A stretch of DNA of 39,685 bases from contig NZ_JAAGNI010000057.1 in assembly GCF_010550605.1 (NCBI RefSeq), forward strand, positions 1 to 39,685, in the 5' to 3' direction. The notes under the pieces were generated by a model. It did not search any database. It was not told the origin of the DNA and saw only the letters and a list, made by a program, of their open reading frames with translations. This DNA comes from Streptomyces sp. SID9727 (GTDB lineage: Bacteria; Actinomycetota; Actinomycetes; Streptomycetales; Streptomycetaceae). Positions 32,575-39,685 of the stretch are shown piece by piece (within the stretch, counting starts at the first letter, position 1; each line of letters begins with the position of its first letter). Both the position numbers and the translations under genes were made by a program.

Positions 32575-33455
32575 CCACCGCCGCGCACACCCCCGCCCCC
32601 GCCCGGCACGCCGGCCGTCCGCCCCGCAAGCGCGGAGAGCGTTCGCCGGTCGCGTCCGTGGCCCTGCACCTCACGCTGATCGTCGCCTCGGTGATCGCCG
32701 TCTTCCCGGTGCTGTGGGTCCTGCTGACCTCGCTGAAGCCCGCGAAGTACGCCACCACCACGGACTTCTTCCGCGACACGACGATCGTGAACTACACGAA
32801 CCTGATCAAGGACACCGAGTTCCTGACCTGGTTCGGCAACTCCGTGATCATCGCGGGGCTCAGCACCGTCCTCGGCGTCTTCGTCTCCGCCACCACCGGC
32901 TACGCCGTCAGCCGCTTCCGGTTCCCCGGCAAGCGCGGTCTGATGTGGACCCTGCTGGTGACCCAGATGTTCCCGGTCGCCGTCCTCATCGTGCCGATCT
33001 ACAACATCATGTCCTCGTTGGGCCTGATCAACCAGCCCGCCGGTCTGGTGATCACCTATCTGACGATCTCGGTGCCGTTCTGCGCCTGGATGATGAAGGG
33101 CTTCTTCGACACCATCCCGCGCGAGATCGACGAGTCGGGGATGGTCGACGGCCTCACCCCGTTCGGCACCTTCTGGCGGCTCATCCTCCCCCTGGCCAAG
33201 CCCGGCCTCGCCGTCACCGCGTTCTACTCCTTCATCACCGCCTGGGGCGAGGTGGCCTACGCCTCCGCCTTCATGGTCGGCGACGAGAACCTGACCCTCG
33301 CGGGCGGCCTGCAGAAGTTCGTCAACCAGTACGGCGCCCAGTGGGGCCCGATGACCGCCGCGTCCGTACTGATCGCGATACCCGCGGCCCTGGTGTTCCT
33401 GTTCGCGCAGAAGCACCTCGTCACCGGCATGTCCGCCGGAGCCGTCAAGGGCTGA
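32571..33455 (+). CDS. malG: Maltodextrin ABC permease MalG
   Basis: The 294-residue protein is the second permease of the maltodextrin importer. It has six helices (LHLTLIVASVIAVFPVLWVL at the first, FVSATTGYAVSRFRFPGKRG in the loop before helix 3). The EAA loop is PREIDESGMVDGLTPFGTFW. The GTG start at 32571 overlaps the malF stop (GTGA). The 25 N-terminal residues are proline- and basic-rich, typical of the Streptomyces protein. A hairpin (33491-33527) lies between malG and aglA. Confidence 0.94.
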   Translation: MTTAAHTPAPARHAGRPPRKRGERSPVASVALHLTLIVASVIAVFPVLWVLLTSLKPAKYATTTDFFRDTTIVNYTNLIKDTEFLTWFGNSVIIAGLSTVLGVFVSATTGYAVSRFRFPGKRGLMWTLLVTQMFPVAVLIVPIYNIMSSLGLINQPAGLVITYLTISVPFCAWMMKGFFDTIPREIDESGMVDGLTPFGTFWRLILPLAKPGLAVTAFYSFITAWGEVAYASAFMVGDENLTLAGGLQKFVNQYGAQWGPMTAASVLIAIPAALVFLFAQKHLVTGMSAGAVKG

Positions 33456-33490
33456 GCACGCCCGCCCGCACGCACGCACGCACCAGTCAC

Positions 33491-33527
33491 GGTGGCGCCG
33501 GAATCCCGACCCGGTCCCGGCGCCACC
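33491..33527 (+). terminator. Hairpin between malG and aglA
   Basis: GGTGGCGCCGG (33491-33501) pairs exactly with CCGGCGCCACC (33517-33527) around a 15-nt loop. It may partly terminate the mal operon or protect its 3' end, setting transporter and glucosidase levels apart. A CGCA tract (about 33465-33483) precedes it. Confidence 0.6.
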
Positions 33528-33553
33528 CCCCACCCAGACACCCCAGGGACGAC

Positions 33554-35281
33554 ATGACCCAGCACCTCGCTGCCCCCTCCACCGGTACGTCCGACGACGC
33601 CGCCGGCCACCGCACCGGCTGGTGGCAGGACGCGGTGATCTACCAGGTCTATCCGCGCAGCTTCGCCGACGGCAACGGCGACGGCATGGGCGATCTCGCA
33701 GGCGTACGCGGCAGACTCCCGTACCTCAAGGAGCTCGGTGTCGACGCGGTCTGGCTCAGCCCGTTCTACGCGTCCCCGCAGGCCGACGCCGGGTACGACG
33801 TCGCCGACTACCGGGCCATCGACCCGATGTTCGGCAGCCTGCTCGACGCCGACGCGCTGATCCGCGACGCCCACGGCCTGGGCCTGCGGATCATCGTCGA
33901 CCTGGTGCCCAACCACTCGTCCGACCAGCACGAGTGGTTCAGGCGCGCGCTCGCCGAGGGCCCCGGCTCCGCCCTGCGCGACCGCTACCACTTCCGCCCC
34001 GGCAAGGGCGCGAACGGTGAACTCCCGCCCAACGACTGGGAGTCCATCTTCGGCGGCCCCGCCTGGACCCGAACCACCGACCCGGACGGCACCCCCGGCG
34101 AGTGGTACCTCCACCTCTTCGCGCCCGAGCAGCCCGACTTCAACTGGGAGCACCCGGCCGTCGCCGACGAGTTCCGCTCGATCCTGCGCTTCTGGCTCGA
34201 CATGGGCGTCGACGGGTTCCGCGTGGACGTCGCGCACGGTCTGGTCAAGGCCGAGGGGCTGCCCGACCTGGGCACCCACGACCAGCTGAAGCTGCTCGGA
34301 AACGATGTCATGCCGTTCTTCGACCAGGACGGGGTGCACGAGATCTACCGCAGCTGGCGCACCATCCTGGACGAGTACCCCGACACGATGGGGCCCGCAG
34401 GGCCTTCCGCGGAAGGGCGGGGGCGGGCGACGGGCGGGCGGATCGCCGTCGCCGAGGCGTGGACGCCGACCGTCGAGCGCACCGCCAACTACGTGCGCCC
34501 CGACGAGATGCACCAGGCGTTCAACTTCCAGTACCTGGCCACCGCCTGGGACGCCGCCGAGCTCCGCCAGGTCATCGACGCCTCGCTCGACGCCATGCGG
34601 CCGGTCGGCGCCCCCACCACCTGGGTGCTGTCCAACCACGACGTGACCCGGCACGCCACCCGGTTCGCCAACCCGGCGGGCCTCGGCACCCAGATCCGCA
34701 CCCCCGGCGACCGCGAGCTGGGCCTGCGCCGGGCCCGCGCGGCCACGATGCTGATGCTGGCGCTGCCCGGCTCCGCCTACGTCTACCAGGGCGAGGAACT
34801 CGGACTGCCCGACGTCACCGACCTGCCCGACGAGGCGCGCCAGGACCCGTCGTTCTTCCGGGCCGAGGGCCAGGACGGCTTCCGCGACGGCTGCCGCGTC
34901 CCGATCCCGTGGACCCGCGAGGGCTCCTCGTACGGCTTCGGCGCGGGCGGCAGCTGGCTTCCGCAGCCCACCGGCTGGGGCGAGCTGAGCGTCGAGGCGC
35001 AGACCGGCGCGGCCGGTTCCACCCTGGAGCTGTACCGGGCCGCCATCGCCGCCCGCCGGGCGCACCCCGGGCTCGGCGCGGGCGCCGATGTGCGCTGGCT
35101 GGACGCTCCGGAGGGGCTGCTCGCGTTCGCCCGCCCCGGGTTCGTCTGCACCGTCAACACCACGGGCGCCCCGGTCCGCGTCCCCGTGCCGGGCACGGTC
35201 CTGCTGTCCAGCGCGCCGGTCGCCACCGACGGCGACACGGTCGAGCTGCCCGCGGACACCACGGTGTGGTGGACGGTGTGA
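33554..35281 (+). CDS. aglA: Cytoplasmic alpha-glucosidase AglA (GH13)
   Basis: The 575-residue GH13 enzyme hydrolyses imported maltodextrins to glucose in the cytoplasm. No signal peptide is present. Catalytic residues are visible: nucleophile D225 in GVDGFRVDVAHGL, acid/base E301 in RIAVAEAWTPT and transition-state Asp363 in VLSNHDVTRH. The first region is WWQDAVIYQVYPRSFADGNG. A glycine-rich insert (GPAGPSAEGRGRATGG, residues about 280-295) lies just before the acid/base strand and its DNA contains a 14-bp palindrome at 34403-34416. AGGGA stands just before ATG 33554. The stop overlaps the start of the next gene, a LacI repressor (GTGA). Confidence 0.93.
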   Translation: MTQHLAAPSTGTSDDAAGHRTGWWQDAVIYQVYPRSFADGNGDGMGDLAGVRGRLPYLKELGVDAVWLSPFYASPQADAGYDVADYRAIDPMFGSLLDADALIRDAHGLGLRIIVDLVPNHSSDQHEWFRRALAEGPGSALRDRYHFRPGKGANGELPPNDWESIFGGPAWTRTTDPDGTPGEWYLHLFAPEQPDFNWEHPAVADEFRSILRFWLDMGVDGFRVDVAHGLVKAEGLPDLGTHDQLKLLGNDVMPFFDQDGVHEIYRSWRTILDEYPDTMGPAGPSAEGRGRATGGRIAVAEAWTPTVERTANYVRPDEMHQAFNFQYLATAWDAAELRQVIDASLDAMRPVGAPTTWVLSNHDVTRHATRFANPAGLGTQIRTPGDRELGLRRARAATMLMLALPGSAYVYQGEELGLPDVTDLPDEARQDPSFFRAEGQDGFRDGCRVPIPWTREGSSYGFGAGGSWLPQPTGWGELSVEAQTGAAGSTLELYRAAIAARRAHPGLGAGADVRWLDAPEGLLAFARPGFVCTVNTTGAPVRVPVPGTVLLSSAPVATDGDTVELPADTTVWWTV

Positions 35282-36336
35282 CGACCGTCCCCCCGCCACG
35301 GGGCCCCGGCGCGGGCGGTGCGCTGCGGCTGTCGGACATCGCCGGCCAGGCGTCCGTCAGCGAGGCGACCGTCAGCCGGGTCCTCAACGGCAAGCCGGGC
35401 GTCGCGGACACCACGCGTCAGCGGGTGCTCGCGGCGCTCGACATCCTGGGCTACGAGCGGCCCGTGCGGTTGCGGCAGCGCAGCGCCGGGCTCATCGGGT
35501 TGGTCACCCCCGAGCTGACCAACCCGATCTTCCCGGCGTTCGCCCAGTCGGTGGAGCAGGTGCTCGCCGGGCACGGCTACACGCCGGTGCTCTGCACCCA
35601 GCTGCCCGGCGGCGCCACCGAGGACGAGCTGGTCGAGCAGCTGGTCGAGCGCGGCGTCGGCGGCATCGTCTTCCTGTCCGGGCTGCACGCCGACACCTCG
35701 GCCGACCCGGCGCGCTATGCCGCGCTGTCCGAGCGCGGGGTGCCGTTCGTCCTGATCAACGGGTACAACGAACGGATCAGCGCCCCGTTCGTCTCGCCCG
35801 ACGACACCGCCGCCGTGCGGATGGCCGTGAGCCATCTCGCCGAACTCGGCCACCGCCGGGTGGGCCTGGCCATAGGGCCGCAGCGCTACGTCCCCTCCCG
35901 GCGGAAGCGGGACGGCTTCGTGGACGCCGCGGTCTACGTGCTCGGCCTGGACCGCGCCGACGCCGAACTCCTGGTCTGCTCCACGCTGTTCAGCGTAGAG
36001 GGCGGCCAGGTCGCGGCGGGCGCGCTGCTGGACCGGGGATGCACCGGCATCGTCTGCGGCAGCGACCTGATGGCGCTGGGCGTGGTCCGCGCGGCCCGGG
36101 ACCGCGGGCTCGACGTGCCGCGCGACGTGTCCGTGGTGGGCTTCGACGACTCGCAGCTCATCGCGTTCACCGACCCGCCGCTGACCACGGTCCGCCAGCC
36201 GGTCCAGGCGATGGCGGCGGCCGCGGTGGGCGCGCTGCTGGAGGAGATCGGCGGGAGCCCCGTACAGCGCACGGAGTACGTCTTCCAGCCGGAGCTGGTG
36301 GTCCGGGGCTCGACGGCGGCGCTGCGGAGCACGTGA
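35278..36336 (+). CDS. Second MalR-like LacI repressor, overlapping aglA
   Basis: The 352-residue protein is a close paralogue of MalR. The recognition helix is identical (VSEATVSRVLNGKPGV), and the two agree at roughly two thirds of positions by eye (GYERPVRLRQRSAGLIGLVT; RGVGGIVFLSGLHADTSADP; LIAFTDPPLTTVRQPVQAM). It differs in the effector domain and has an extra 16-residue N-terminal lead (TTVPPPRGPGAGG). GTG 35278 overlaps the aglA stop by 4 bp, so the repressor is made with the glucosidase. It probably binds the same operators as MalR. Its ligand could be another sugar or the same maltodextrin. I am unsure whether the gene is found at this place in other Streptomyces. Confidence 0.88.
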   Translation: MTTVPPPRGPGAGGALRLSDIAGQASVSEATVSRVLNGKPGVADTTRQRVLAALDILGYERPVRLRQRSAGLIGLVTPELTNPIFPAFAQSVEQVLAGHGYTPVLCTQLPGGATEDELVEQLVERGVGGIVFLSGLHADTSADPARYAALSERGVPFVLINGYNERISAPFVSPDDTAAVRMAVSHLAELGHRRVGLAIGPQRYVPSRRKRDGFVDAAVYVLGLDRADAELLVCSTLFSVEGGQVAAGALLDRGCTGIVCGSDLMALGVVRAARDRGLDVPRDVSVVGFDDSQLIAFTDPPLTTVRQPVQAMAAAAVGALLEEIGGSPVQRTEYVFQPELVVRGSTAALRST

Positions 36337-36350
36337 GCGGGCAGCGGAGG

Positions 36351-36379
36351 GGGCCGGGTCCGGAGGGGGGACCCGGCCC
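36351..36379. terminator. Terminator after the LacI gene
   Basis: GGGCCGGGTCC (36351-36361) pairs exactly with GGACCCGGCCC (36369-36379), 7-nt loop, 15 bp after the LacI stop. A second stem, GCGCCGG/CCGGCGC (36396-36416), follows just before the stop of the opposite-strand gene, so each convergent gene has its own. Confidence 0.82.
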
Positions 36380-36420
36380 TCACGCGTGTCCGGGAGCGCC
36401 GGTGTACCGCCGGCGCGGCC

Positions 36421-37359
36421 TCAGCCCTCGCCGTCGCCGTCCTCGAAGAGGCGGACGGTGGAGAGGATCCGGCGGATCGTGGCGTCGGACACCTCGTCCT
36501 GGACGCCGTGCGCCCCGACGTAGGTCCACGAGACGAACCTGCCCTCCGCGTTCTTGAAGGCGAAGGTCACCGCCTTGCCGTCGGTGTCGCACTTGCCCTT
36601 CTTCGGGGCTCCGGACGAGGTGACGGTCACGAGGCTGCCCTCGACGCCCGACGTCGTCCGGAACGACTCGGGCTCACCGACCGTGAGGCGGGAGCGGTCG
36701 GGCTGGGTGTAGAGGCCGTAGACCCACGTCTTGGCCGTGTCCTCGGCGGCCTCGGCCGCGCTCTTGGCACCCTGCTCCCCGGTGGTGCCGACCGAGGCGA
36801 GCGAGAACGTCTCGGGGCTGCCGTCCTTGTCGTCGTCGGAGGTGCACCACTTCTCCTTGAGGACCGCCGGGGCCATCATCGCGACCAGCGGCTTCTCCTC
36901 GGGGTCGTCGTTCTCCGCGACGTAACTCACCCAGTCCGCGGACTGGCGCTTCCAGGAGGCGGGCGCGTCGAAGGTGATGCCGCGTTTGGCGTTGACCACC
37001 GTGTTCCAGCCGGGGACGAGCGGGTCCGAGCCGCCGCCTCCGGCCCCCCGTTCCGTGCCCCCGGTGCTCGCGGACGCGCTCGCCGCGGGCGCCGGCCGCG
37101 GGTCGGCCTCGTCGTTCCCGCCGTCGCGGAGGGTCAGGTAGCCCACCGCCGCGCAGGCCACGACGACCGCCGCGGAGGCGGCCACCACGGCGACCGTGGT
37201 CCGGTTGCGGCGGGGGCGCGGCGGCTCGGGGGTGCTCATGCCGACCGTGGGGGCGGCGTGCCAGTCGGGGCCGCCCCGGCCGGGTCCCGCCGGGGGCGAA
37301 CTGTGCTGAGTGCCGGGCGGGTTCGGCTGATCGGGGGACGACTGCTCTCCTGGCCACAT
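36421..37359 (-). CDS. Single-pass membrane protein with extracytoplasmic domain, function unknown
   Basis: The 312-residue protein has a proline-rich cytoplasmic N-terminus (about 50 residues), one helix (TTVAVVAASAAVVVACAAVG) and an Ala/Ser/Gly-rich linker. A conserved exported domain follows with VPGWNTVVNAKRGITFDAPA, WCTSDDDKDGSPETFSLASV and FKNAEGRFVSWTYVGAHGVQ. It resembles secreted proteins common to streptomycetes, possibly the family now called DUF8017, of unknown role. ATG 37359 opens the frame cleanly, although no strong ribosome site is present. It is convergent with the LacI gene and divergent from the amylase; nothing ties it to maltodextrin use. Confidence 0.82.
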   Translation of the reverse strand: MWPGEQSSPDQPNPPGTQHSSPPAGPGRGGPDWHAAPTVGMSTPEPPRPRRNRTTVAVVAASAAVVVACAAVGYLTLRDGGNDEADPRPAPAASASASTGGTERGAGGGGSDPLVPGWNTVVNAKRGITFDAPASWKRQSADWVSYVAENDDPEEKPLVAMMAPAVLKEKWCTSDDDKDGSPETFSLASVGTTGEQGAKSAAEAAEDTAKTWVYGLYTQPDRSRLTVGEPESFRTTSGVEGSLVTVTSSGAPKKGKCDTDGKAVTFAFKNAEGRFVSWTYVGAHGVQDEVSDATIRRILSTVRLFEDGDGEG

Positions 37360-37410
37360 GGGGGCGAGCCTAGTCGCGGCCCGGGGACGGTTCGTGGCCC
37401 GGGGCGGGCG

Positions 37411-37488
37411 GTCACAGGAGAGGCACCGGCAGTCGGCCCGGTCGGGCCGGCGGGGAGGTGTGACTGCCGGTGCCTCTCATGTCCTGAC
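37411..37488. repeat. Long inverted repeat upstream of the amylase promoter
   Basis: GAGAGGCACCGGCAGTC (37418-37434) and its exact complement (37462-37478) form a 17-bp stem with a 27-nt loop, which itself folds (GGCCCGG/GGGCC). Outer GGTCA/TGACC pairs extend it. It lies between divergent genes, where no terminator is needed. It may be a small RNA, a transcription barrier or a remnant element. Confidence 0.75.
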
Positions 37489-37578
37489 CGGTCCGGCCGG
37501 CCGGGCGCGTGGGGCCCGGGGTAACGGGACCCCCGGCCGACCGGACCGGAGTCGGAAGAAACCTAACAGGGCTGCAAT

Positions 37579-37600
37579 GTCTTGCGTAAGACCTTGCAGG
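37579..37600 (+). promoter_or_regulatory. Distal MalR-type operator of the amylase gene
   Basis: TGTCTTGCGTAAGACCTTGC (37579-37598) contains CTTGC twice, 12 bp apart, and TCTT/AAGA arms. It lies about 50 bp before the -35 element and resembles the malR-side site at 30000. Confidence 0.5.
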
Positions 37601-37648
37601 AAGAATTCCGCGGTATTTCGTGGAGGTGAGCGGGTGATGTCCAAAGGG

Positions 37649-37712
37649 TTGACCGGGACCTGCCGGGCTCGTACGGTCTCGCTGCGGCAAGATTTGCATT
37701 CTTGCAGCAAGA
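37649..37712 (+). promoter_or_regulatory. Amylase promoter with downstream MalR-type operator
   Basis: TTGACC (37649-37654), a 17-bp spacer and TACGGT (37672-37677) fit a HrdB promoter, with transcription starting near 37684. Right after it GCAAGA (37687-37692), TCTTGC (37700-37705) and GCAAGA (37707-37712) form inverted and direct repeats, the arrangement expected for a MalR/Reg1 operator over the start. The rest of 37489-37795 shows only the distal operator and the ribosome site AGGAGG. Confidence 0.65.
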
Positions 37713-37795
37713 ACCTTCAGGAGCCTTGAGGGCAGGGCGCGTTGCCGTAAGGGCTGAACCGTCACCCGCAGTTTCCCCCACAGCAGGAGGAAAAC

Positions 37796-39517
37796 ATGGC
37801 CAGCAGACCCCTGTCTGCCGCGCTCGCCCTCGTCGCGGGAGCCGCCGCCCTCGTGGTCCCCGCCACGACGGCCGAGGCGTCCGCCCCGGGCACCAAGGAC
37901 GTCACCGCCGTCCTCTTCGAGTGGAAGTTCGACTCTGTCGCCAAGGCGTGCAAGGACACCCTCGGCCCCGCCGGATACGGCTACGTCCAGGTCTCGCCGC
38001 CGCAGGAGCACATCCAGGGCGGCCAGTGGTGGACCTCGTACCAGCCGGTCAGTTACAAGATCGCCGGGCGGCTCGGGGACCGTACGTCCTTCGCCAACAT
38101 GGTGAACGCCTGCCACGGCGCGGGCGTCAAGGTGGTCGCGGACTCGGTCATCAACCACATGACGAGCGGTTCGGGCACCGGCACGGGCGGCACCTCGTAC
38201 ACGAAGTACAACTACCCCGGGCTGTACTCCTCGTACGACATGGACGACTGCACCTCCGAGATCAACAACTACGGCAACCGCGCCAACGTCCAGAACTGCG
38301 AACTGGTCGGGCTCGCCGACCTGGACACCGGTGAGGACTACGTACGCGGGAAGATCGCCGGCTACCTCAACGACCTGCTCTCGCTCGGCGTCGACGGGTT
38401 CCGCATCGACGCGGCCAAGCACATGCCCGCCGGTGACCTCGCCAACATCAAGTCCCGGCTGAGCAACCCCAACGCCTACTGGAAGCAGGAGGCGATCTAC
38501 GGGGCCGGCGAGGCGGTCTCGCCCGACGAGTACGCCGGCAACGGCGACGTACAGGAGTTCCGGTACGCCCGCGGCCTCAAGCAGGTGTTCAACAACGAGA
38601 ACCTCGCCAACCTGAAGAACTTCGGCGAGGGCTGGGGCTTCATGTCCTCCTCGAAGGCCGCGGTGTTCGTCGACAACCACGACACCGAGCGCAACGGCGA
38701 GACGCTGAACTACAAGGACGGCGCCACCTACACGCTCGCCAGCGTGTTCATGCTGGCCTGGCCCTACGGCTCGCCCGACGTCCACTCCGGCTACGAGTGG
38801 TCCGACAAGGACGCCGGCCCGCCCAACGGCGGCACGGTGAACGCCTGCTACAGCGACGGCTGGAAGTGCCAGCACGCCTGGCGCGAGATCTCCTCCATGG
38901 TCGGCCTCCGCAACACCGCGCGCGGTGAGGCCGTCACCAACTGGTGGGACAACGGCGGCGACCAGATCGCCTTCGGGCGCGGCTCCAAGGCGTACGTGGC
39001 GATCAACCACGAGGGCTCCTCGCTGACGCGCACGTTCCAGACGTCACTGCCCGCCGGCGACTACTGCGACGTCCAGTCCGGCAAGGGCGTCACGGTCAAC
39101 GGCTCCGGTCAGTTCACCGCGACCCTCGGCGCCGACACCGCGCTCGCCCTGCACACCGGCGCCCGCACCTGCGGCGGCGGCTCCACCGACCCCGGCACCG
39201 ACCCCGGCTCCGAGACCGGCACCTCCGGCGCCTCCTTCGGCGTCAACGCCACCACCCAGCTCGGCCAGAACATCTACGTCACCGGCAACCAGTCCGCCCT
39301 CGGCAACTGGAACACCGGCAGCGCGCTGAAGCTGGACCCGGCGACGTACCCGGTCTGGAAGCTCGACGTGAACCTGCCCGCGGGCACCACGTTCGAGTAC
39401 AAGTACATCCGCAAGGACGCGAGCGGCAACGTGACCTGGGAGAGCGGTGCCAACCGCACGGCCACGGTGCCGTCCTCCGGCAGGGTCACGCTGACCTCGG
39501 ACGTCTGGCGCGGCTGA
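37796..39517 (+). CDS. Secreted alpha-amylase (GH13 with C-terminal CBM20)
   Basis: The 573-residue enzyme cuts starch alpha-1,4 bonds outside the cell. The signal peptide is [20 protein letters not shown] with cleavage after a TAEASA-type site (about residue 30). The GH13 barrel follows: DSVINHM, nucleophile D205 in [13 protein letters not shown], acid/base E239 in [10 protein letters not shown]296 in [10 protein letters not shown] Gly/Thr/Pro linker ([19 protein letters not shown]) leads to a starch-binding CBM20 domain ([51 protein letters not shown]). AGGAGG lies just before ATG 37796. MalR-type sites in its promoter link it to the mal operon, which imports its products. Confidence 0.95.
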   Translation: MASRPLSAALALVAGAAALVVPATTAEASAPGTKDVTAVLFEWKFDSVAKACKDTLGPAGYGYVQVSPPQEHIQGGQWWTSYQPVSYKIAGRLGDRTSFANMVNACHGAGVKVVADSVINHMTSGSGTGTGGTSYTKYNYPGLYSSYDMDDCTSEINNYGNRANVQNCELVGLADLDTGEDYVRGKIAGYLNDLLSLGVDGFRIDAAKHMPAGDLANIKSRLSNPNAYWKQEAIYGAGEAVSPDEYAGNGDVQEFRYARGLKQVFNNENLANLKNFGEGWGFMSSSKAAVFVDNHDTERNGETLNYKDGATYTLASVFMLAWPYGSPDVHSGYEWSDKDAGPPNGGTVNACYSDGWKCQHAWREISSMVGLRNTARGEAVTNWWDNGGDQIAFGRGSKAYVAINHEGSSLTRTFQTSLPAGDYCDVQSGKGVTVNGSGQFTATLGADTALALHTGARTCGGGSTDPGTDPGSETGTSGASFGVNATTQLGQNIYVTGNQSALGNWNTGSALKLDPATYPVWKLDVNLPAGTTFEYKYIRKDASGNVTWESGANRTATVPSSGRVTLTSDVWRG

Positions 39518-39537
39518 CCCCGCACGCCACTCACCCG

Positions 39538-39569
39538 CCGGACGGGCCGTCCCCCAGCGGCCCGTCCGG
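39538..39569 (+). terminator. Amylase terminator
   Basis: CCGGACGGGCC (39538-39548) pairs exactly with GGCCCGTCCGG (39559-39569), 10-nt loop, 20 bp after the amylase stop and before the ribosome site of the next gene. Confidence 0.82.
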
Positions 39570-39606
39570 CCCCGCACACCCCCGTACCCCTCCGAGGAGA
39601 GCCCGA

Positions 39607-39685
39607 GTGAAACGTCCGTACCCGCGCGTGCCCGCACGCAGAACGGCGACCGCCGTCGTCGCGGCCGCCCTGTGCGCGGCCCTGG
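39607..39685 (+). CDS. Start of a secreted protein (cut by window end)
   Basis: A GTG start with GAGGAGA seven bases upstream opens the sequence V-K-R-P-Y-P-R-V-P-A-R-R-T-A-T-A-V-V, which continues into an alanine-rich hydrophobic stretch, a standard twin-basic Sec signal peptide. Only 26 codons are in the window. In the Streptomyces order I remember, the gene after the amylase block encodes a pullulanase-type starch-debranching enzyme, which would fit, but nothing catalytic is visible here. Confidence 0.65.
   Translation, partial: MKRPYPRVPARRTATAVVAAALCAAL

Noticed and set aside
33463..33484. CGCA simple repeat after malG
   Set aside because: Too short and impure to be a functional array; probably slippage in an intergenic spacer.

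Overview
The window is high-GC DNA from a Streptomyces chromosome. The signs are strong GC bias at third codon positions, GTG starts, and a gene set with the order I remember from the S. coelicolor core: panB, nadE, the glutamine-synthetase-like gene glnA2, glnE, malR-malEFG-aglA, then a secreted alpha-amylase. Gene names rest on recognition of the proteins; no database was searched.

Layout. 1-4.9 kb: the 3' part of an AfsR-like regulator (BTAD, NB-ARC, TPR), convergent with a two-gene ABC exporter operon. The exporter promoter carries CTGTCGG heptamers at 11-bp steps, the pattern bound by SARP-type regulators. 4.9-11.1 kb: panB; a DHA2 multidrug MFS pump with a palindromic operator; its probable TetR repressor; a membrane-anchored endonuclease/exonuclease/phosphatase protein; and a DHA1 (Cmx/AraJ-like) pump behind a highly structured leader. 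11.1-18.2 kb: nadE (apparently leaderless), two convergent RsbW-type ATP-binding proteins, a Mug-type DNA glycosylase, a DUF3105 membrane protein, glnA2 and a PHP-domain metallohydrolase.

18.2-23.5 kb is an accessory patch with no mobile-element genes. It holds a truncated and an intact copy of a CDI-immunity-like gene about 3 kb apart, two tiny translationally coupled Cys/His-rich genes divergent from an XRE-TPR regulator, an internally duplicated orphan protein with a third fragment left nearby, a small TPR protein, a DinB/DUF664 enzyme and an orphan.

23.5-28.7 kb: a HemK/PrmC-like methyltransferase behind a small leader ORF, glnE, and a PAP2 membrane enzyme. 28.8-39.7 kb is a maltodextrin-utilisation island. 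It runs malR, divergent malE-malF-malG, aglA, a second MalR-like LacI repressor overlapping aglA, a membrane-anchored orphan, a GH13+CBM20 alpha-amylase, and the first codons of another secreted protein. Amylase degrades starch outside the cell, MalEFG imports the maltodextrins, AglA hydrolyses them, and the MalR-type repressors probably act through TCTTGC/GCAAGA repeats just downstream of the malE and amylase promoters.

The most novel-looking items are the SARP-type repeat array at the exporter promoter, the duplicated malR-type repressor, the structured leader of the second pump, and the debris of duplicated small genes at 18.2-21.7 kb. No rRNA, tRNA, CRISPR array or transposase is visible.
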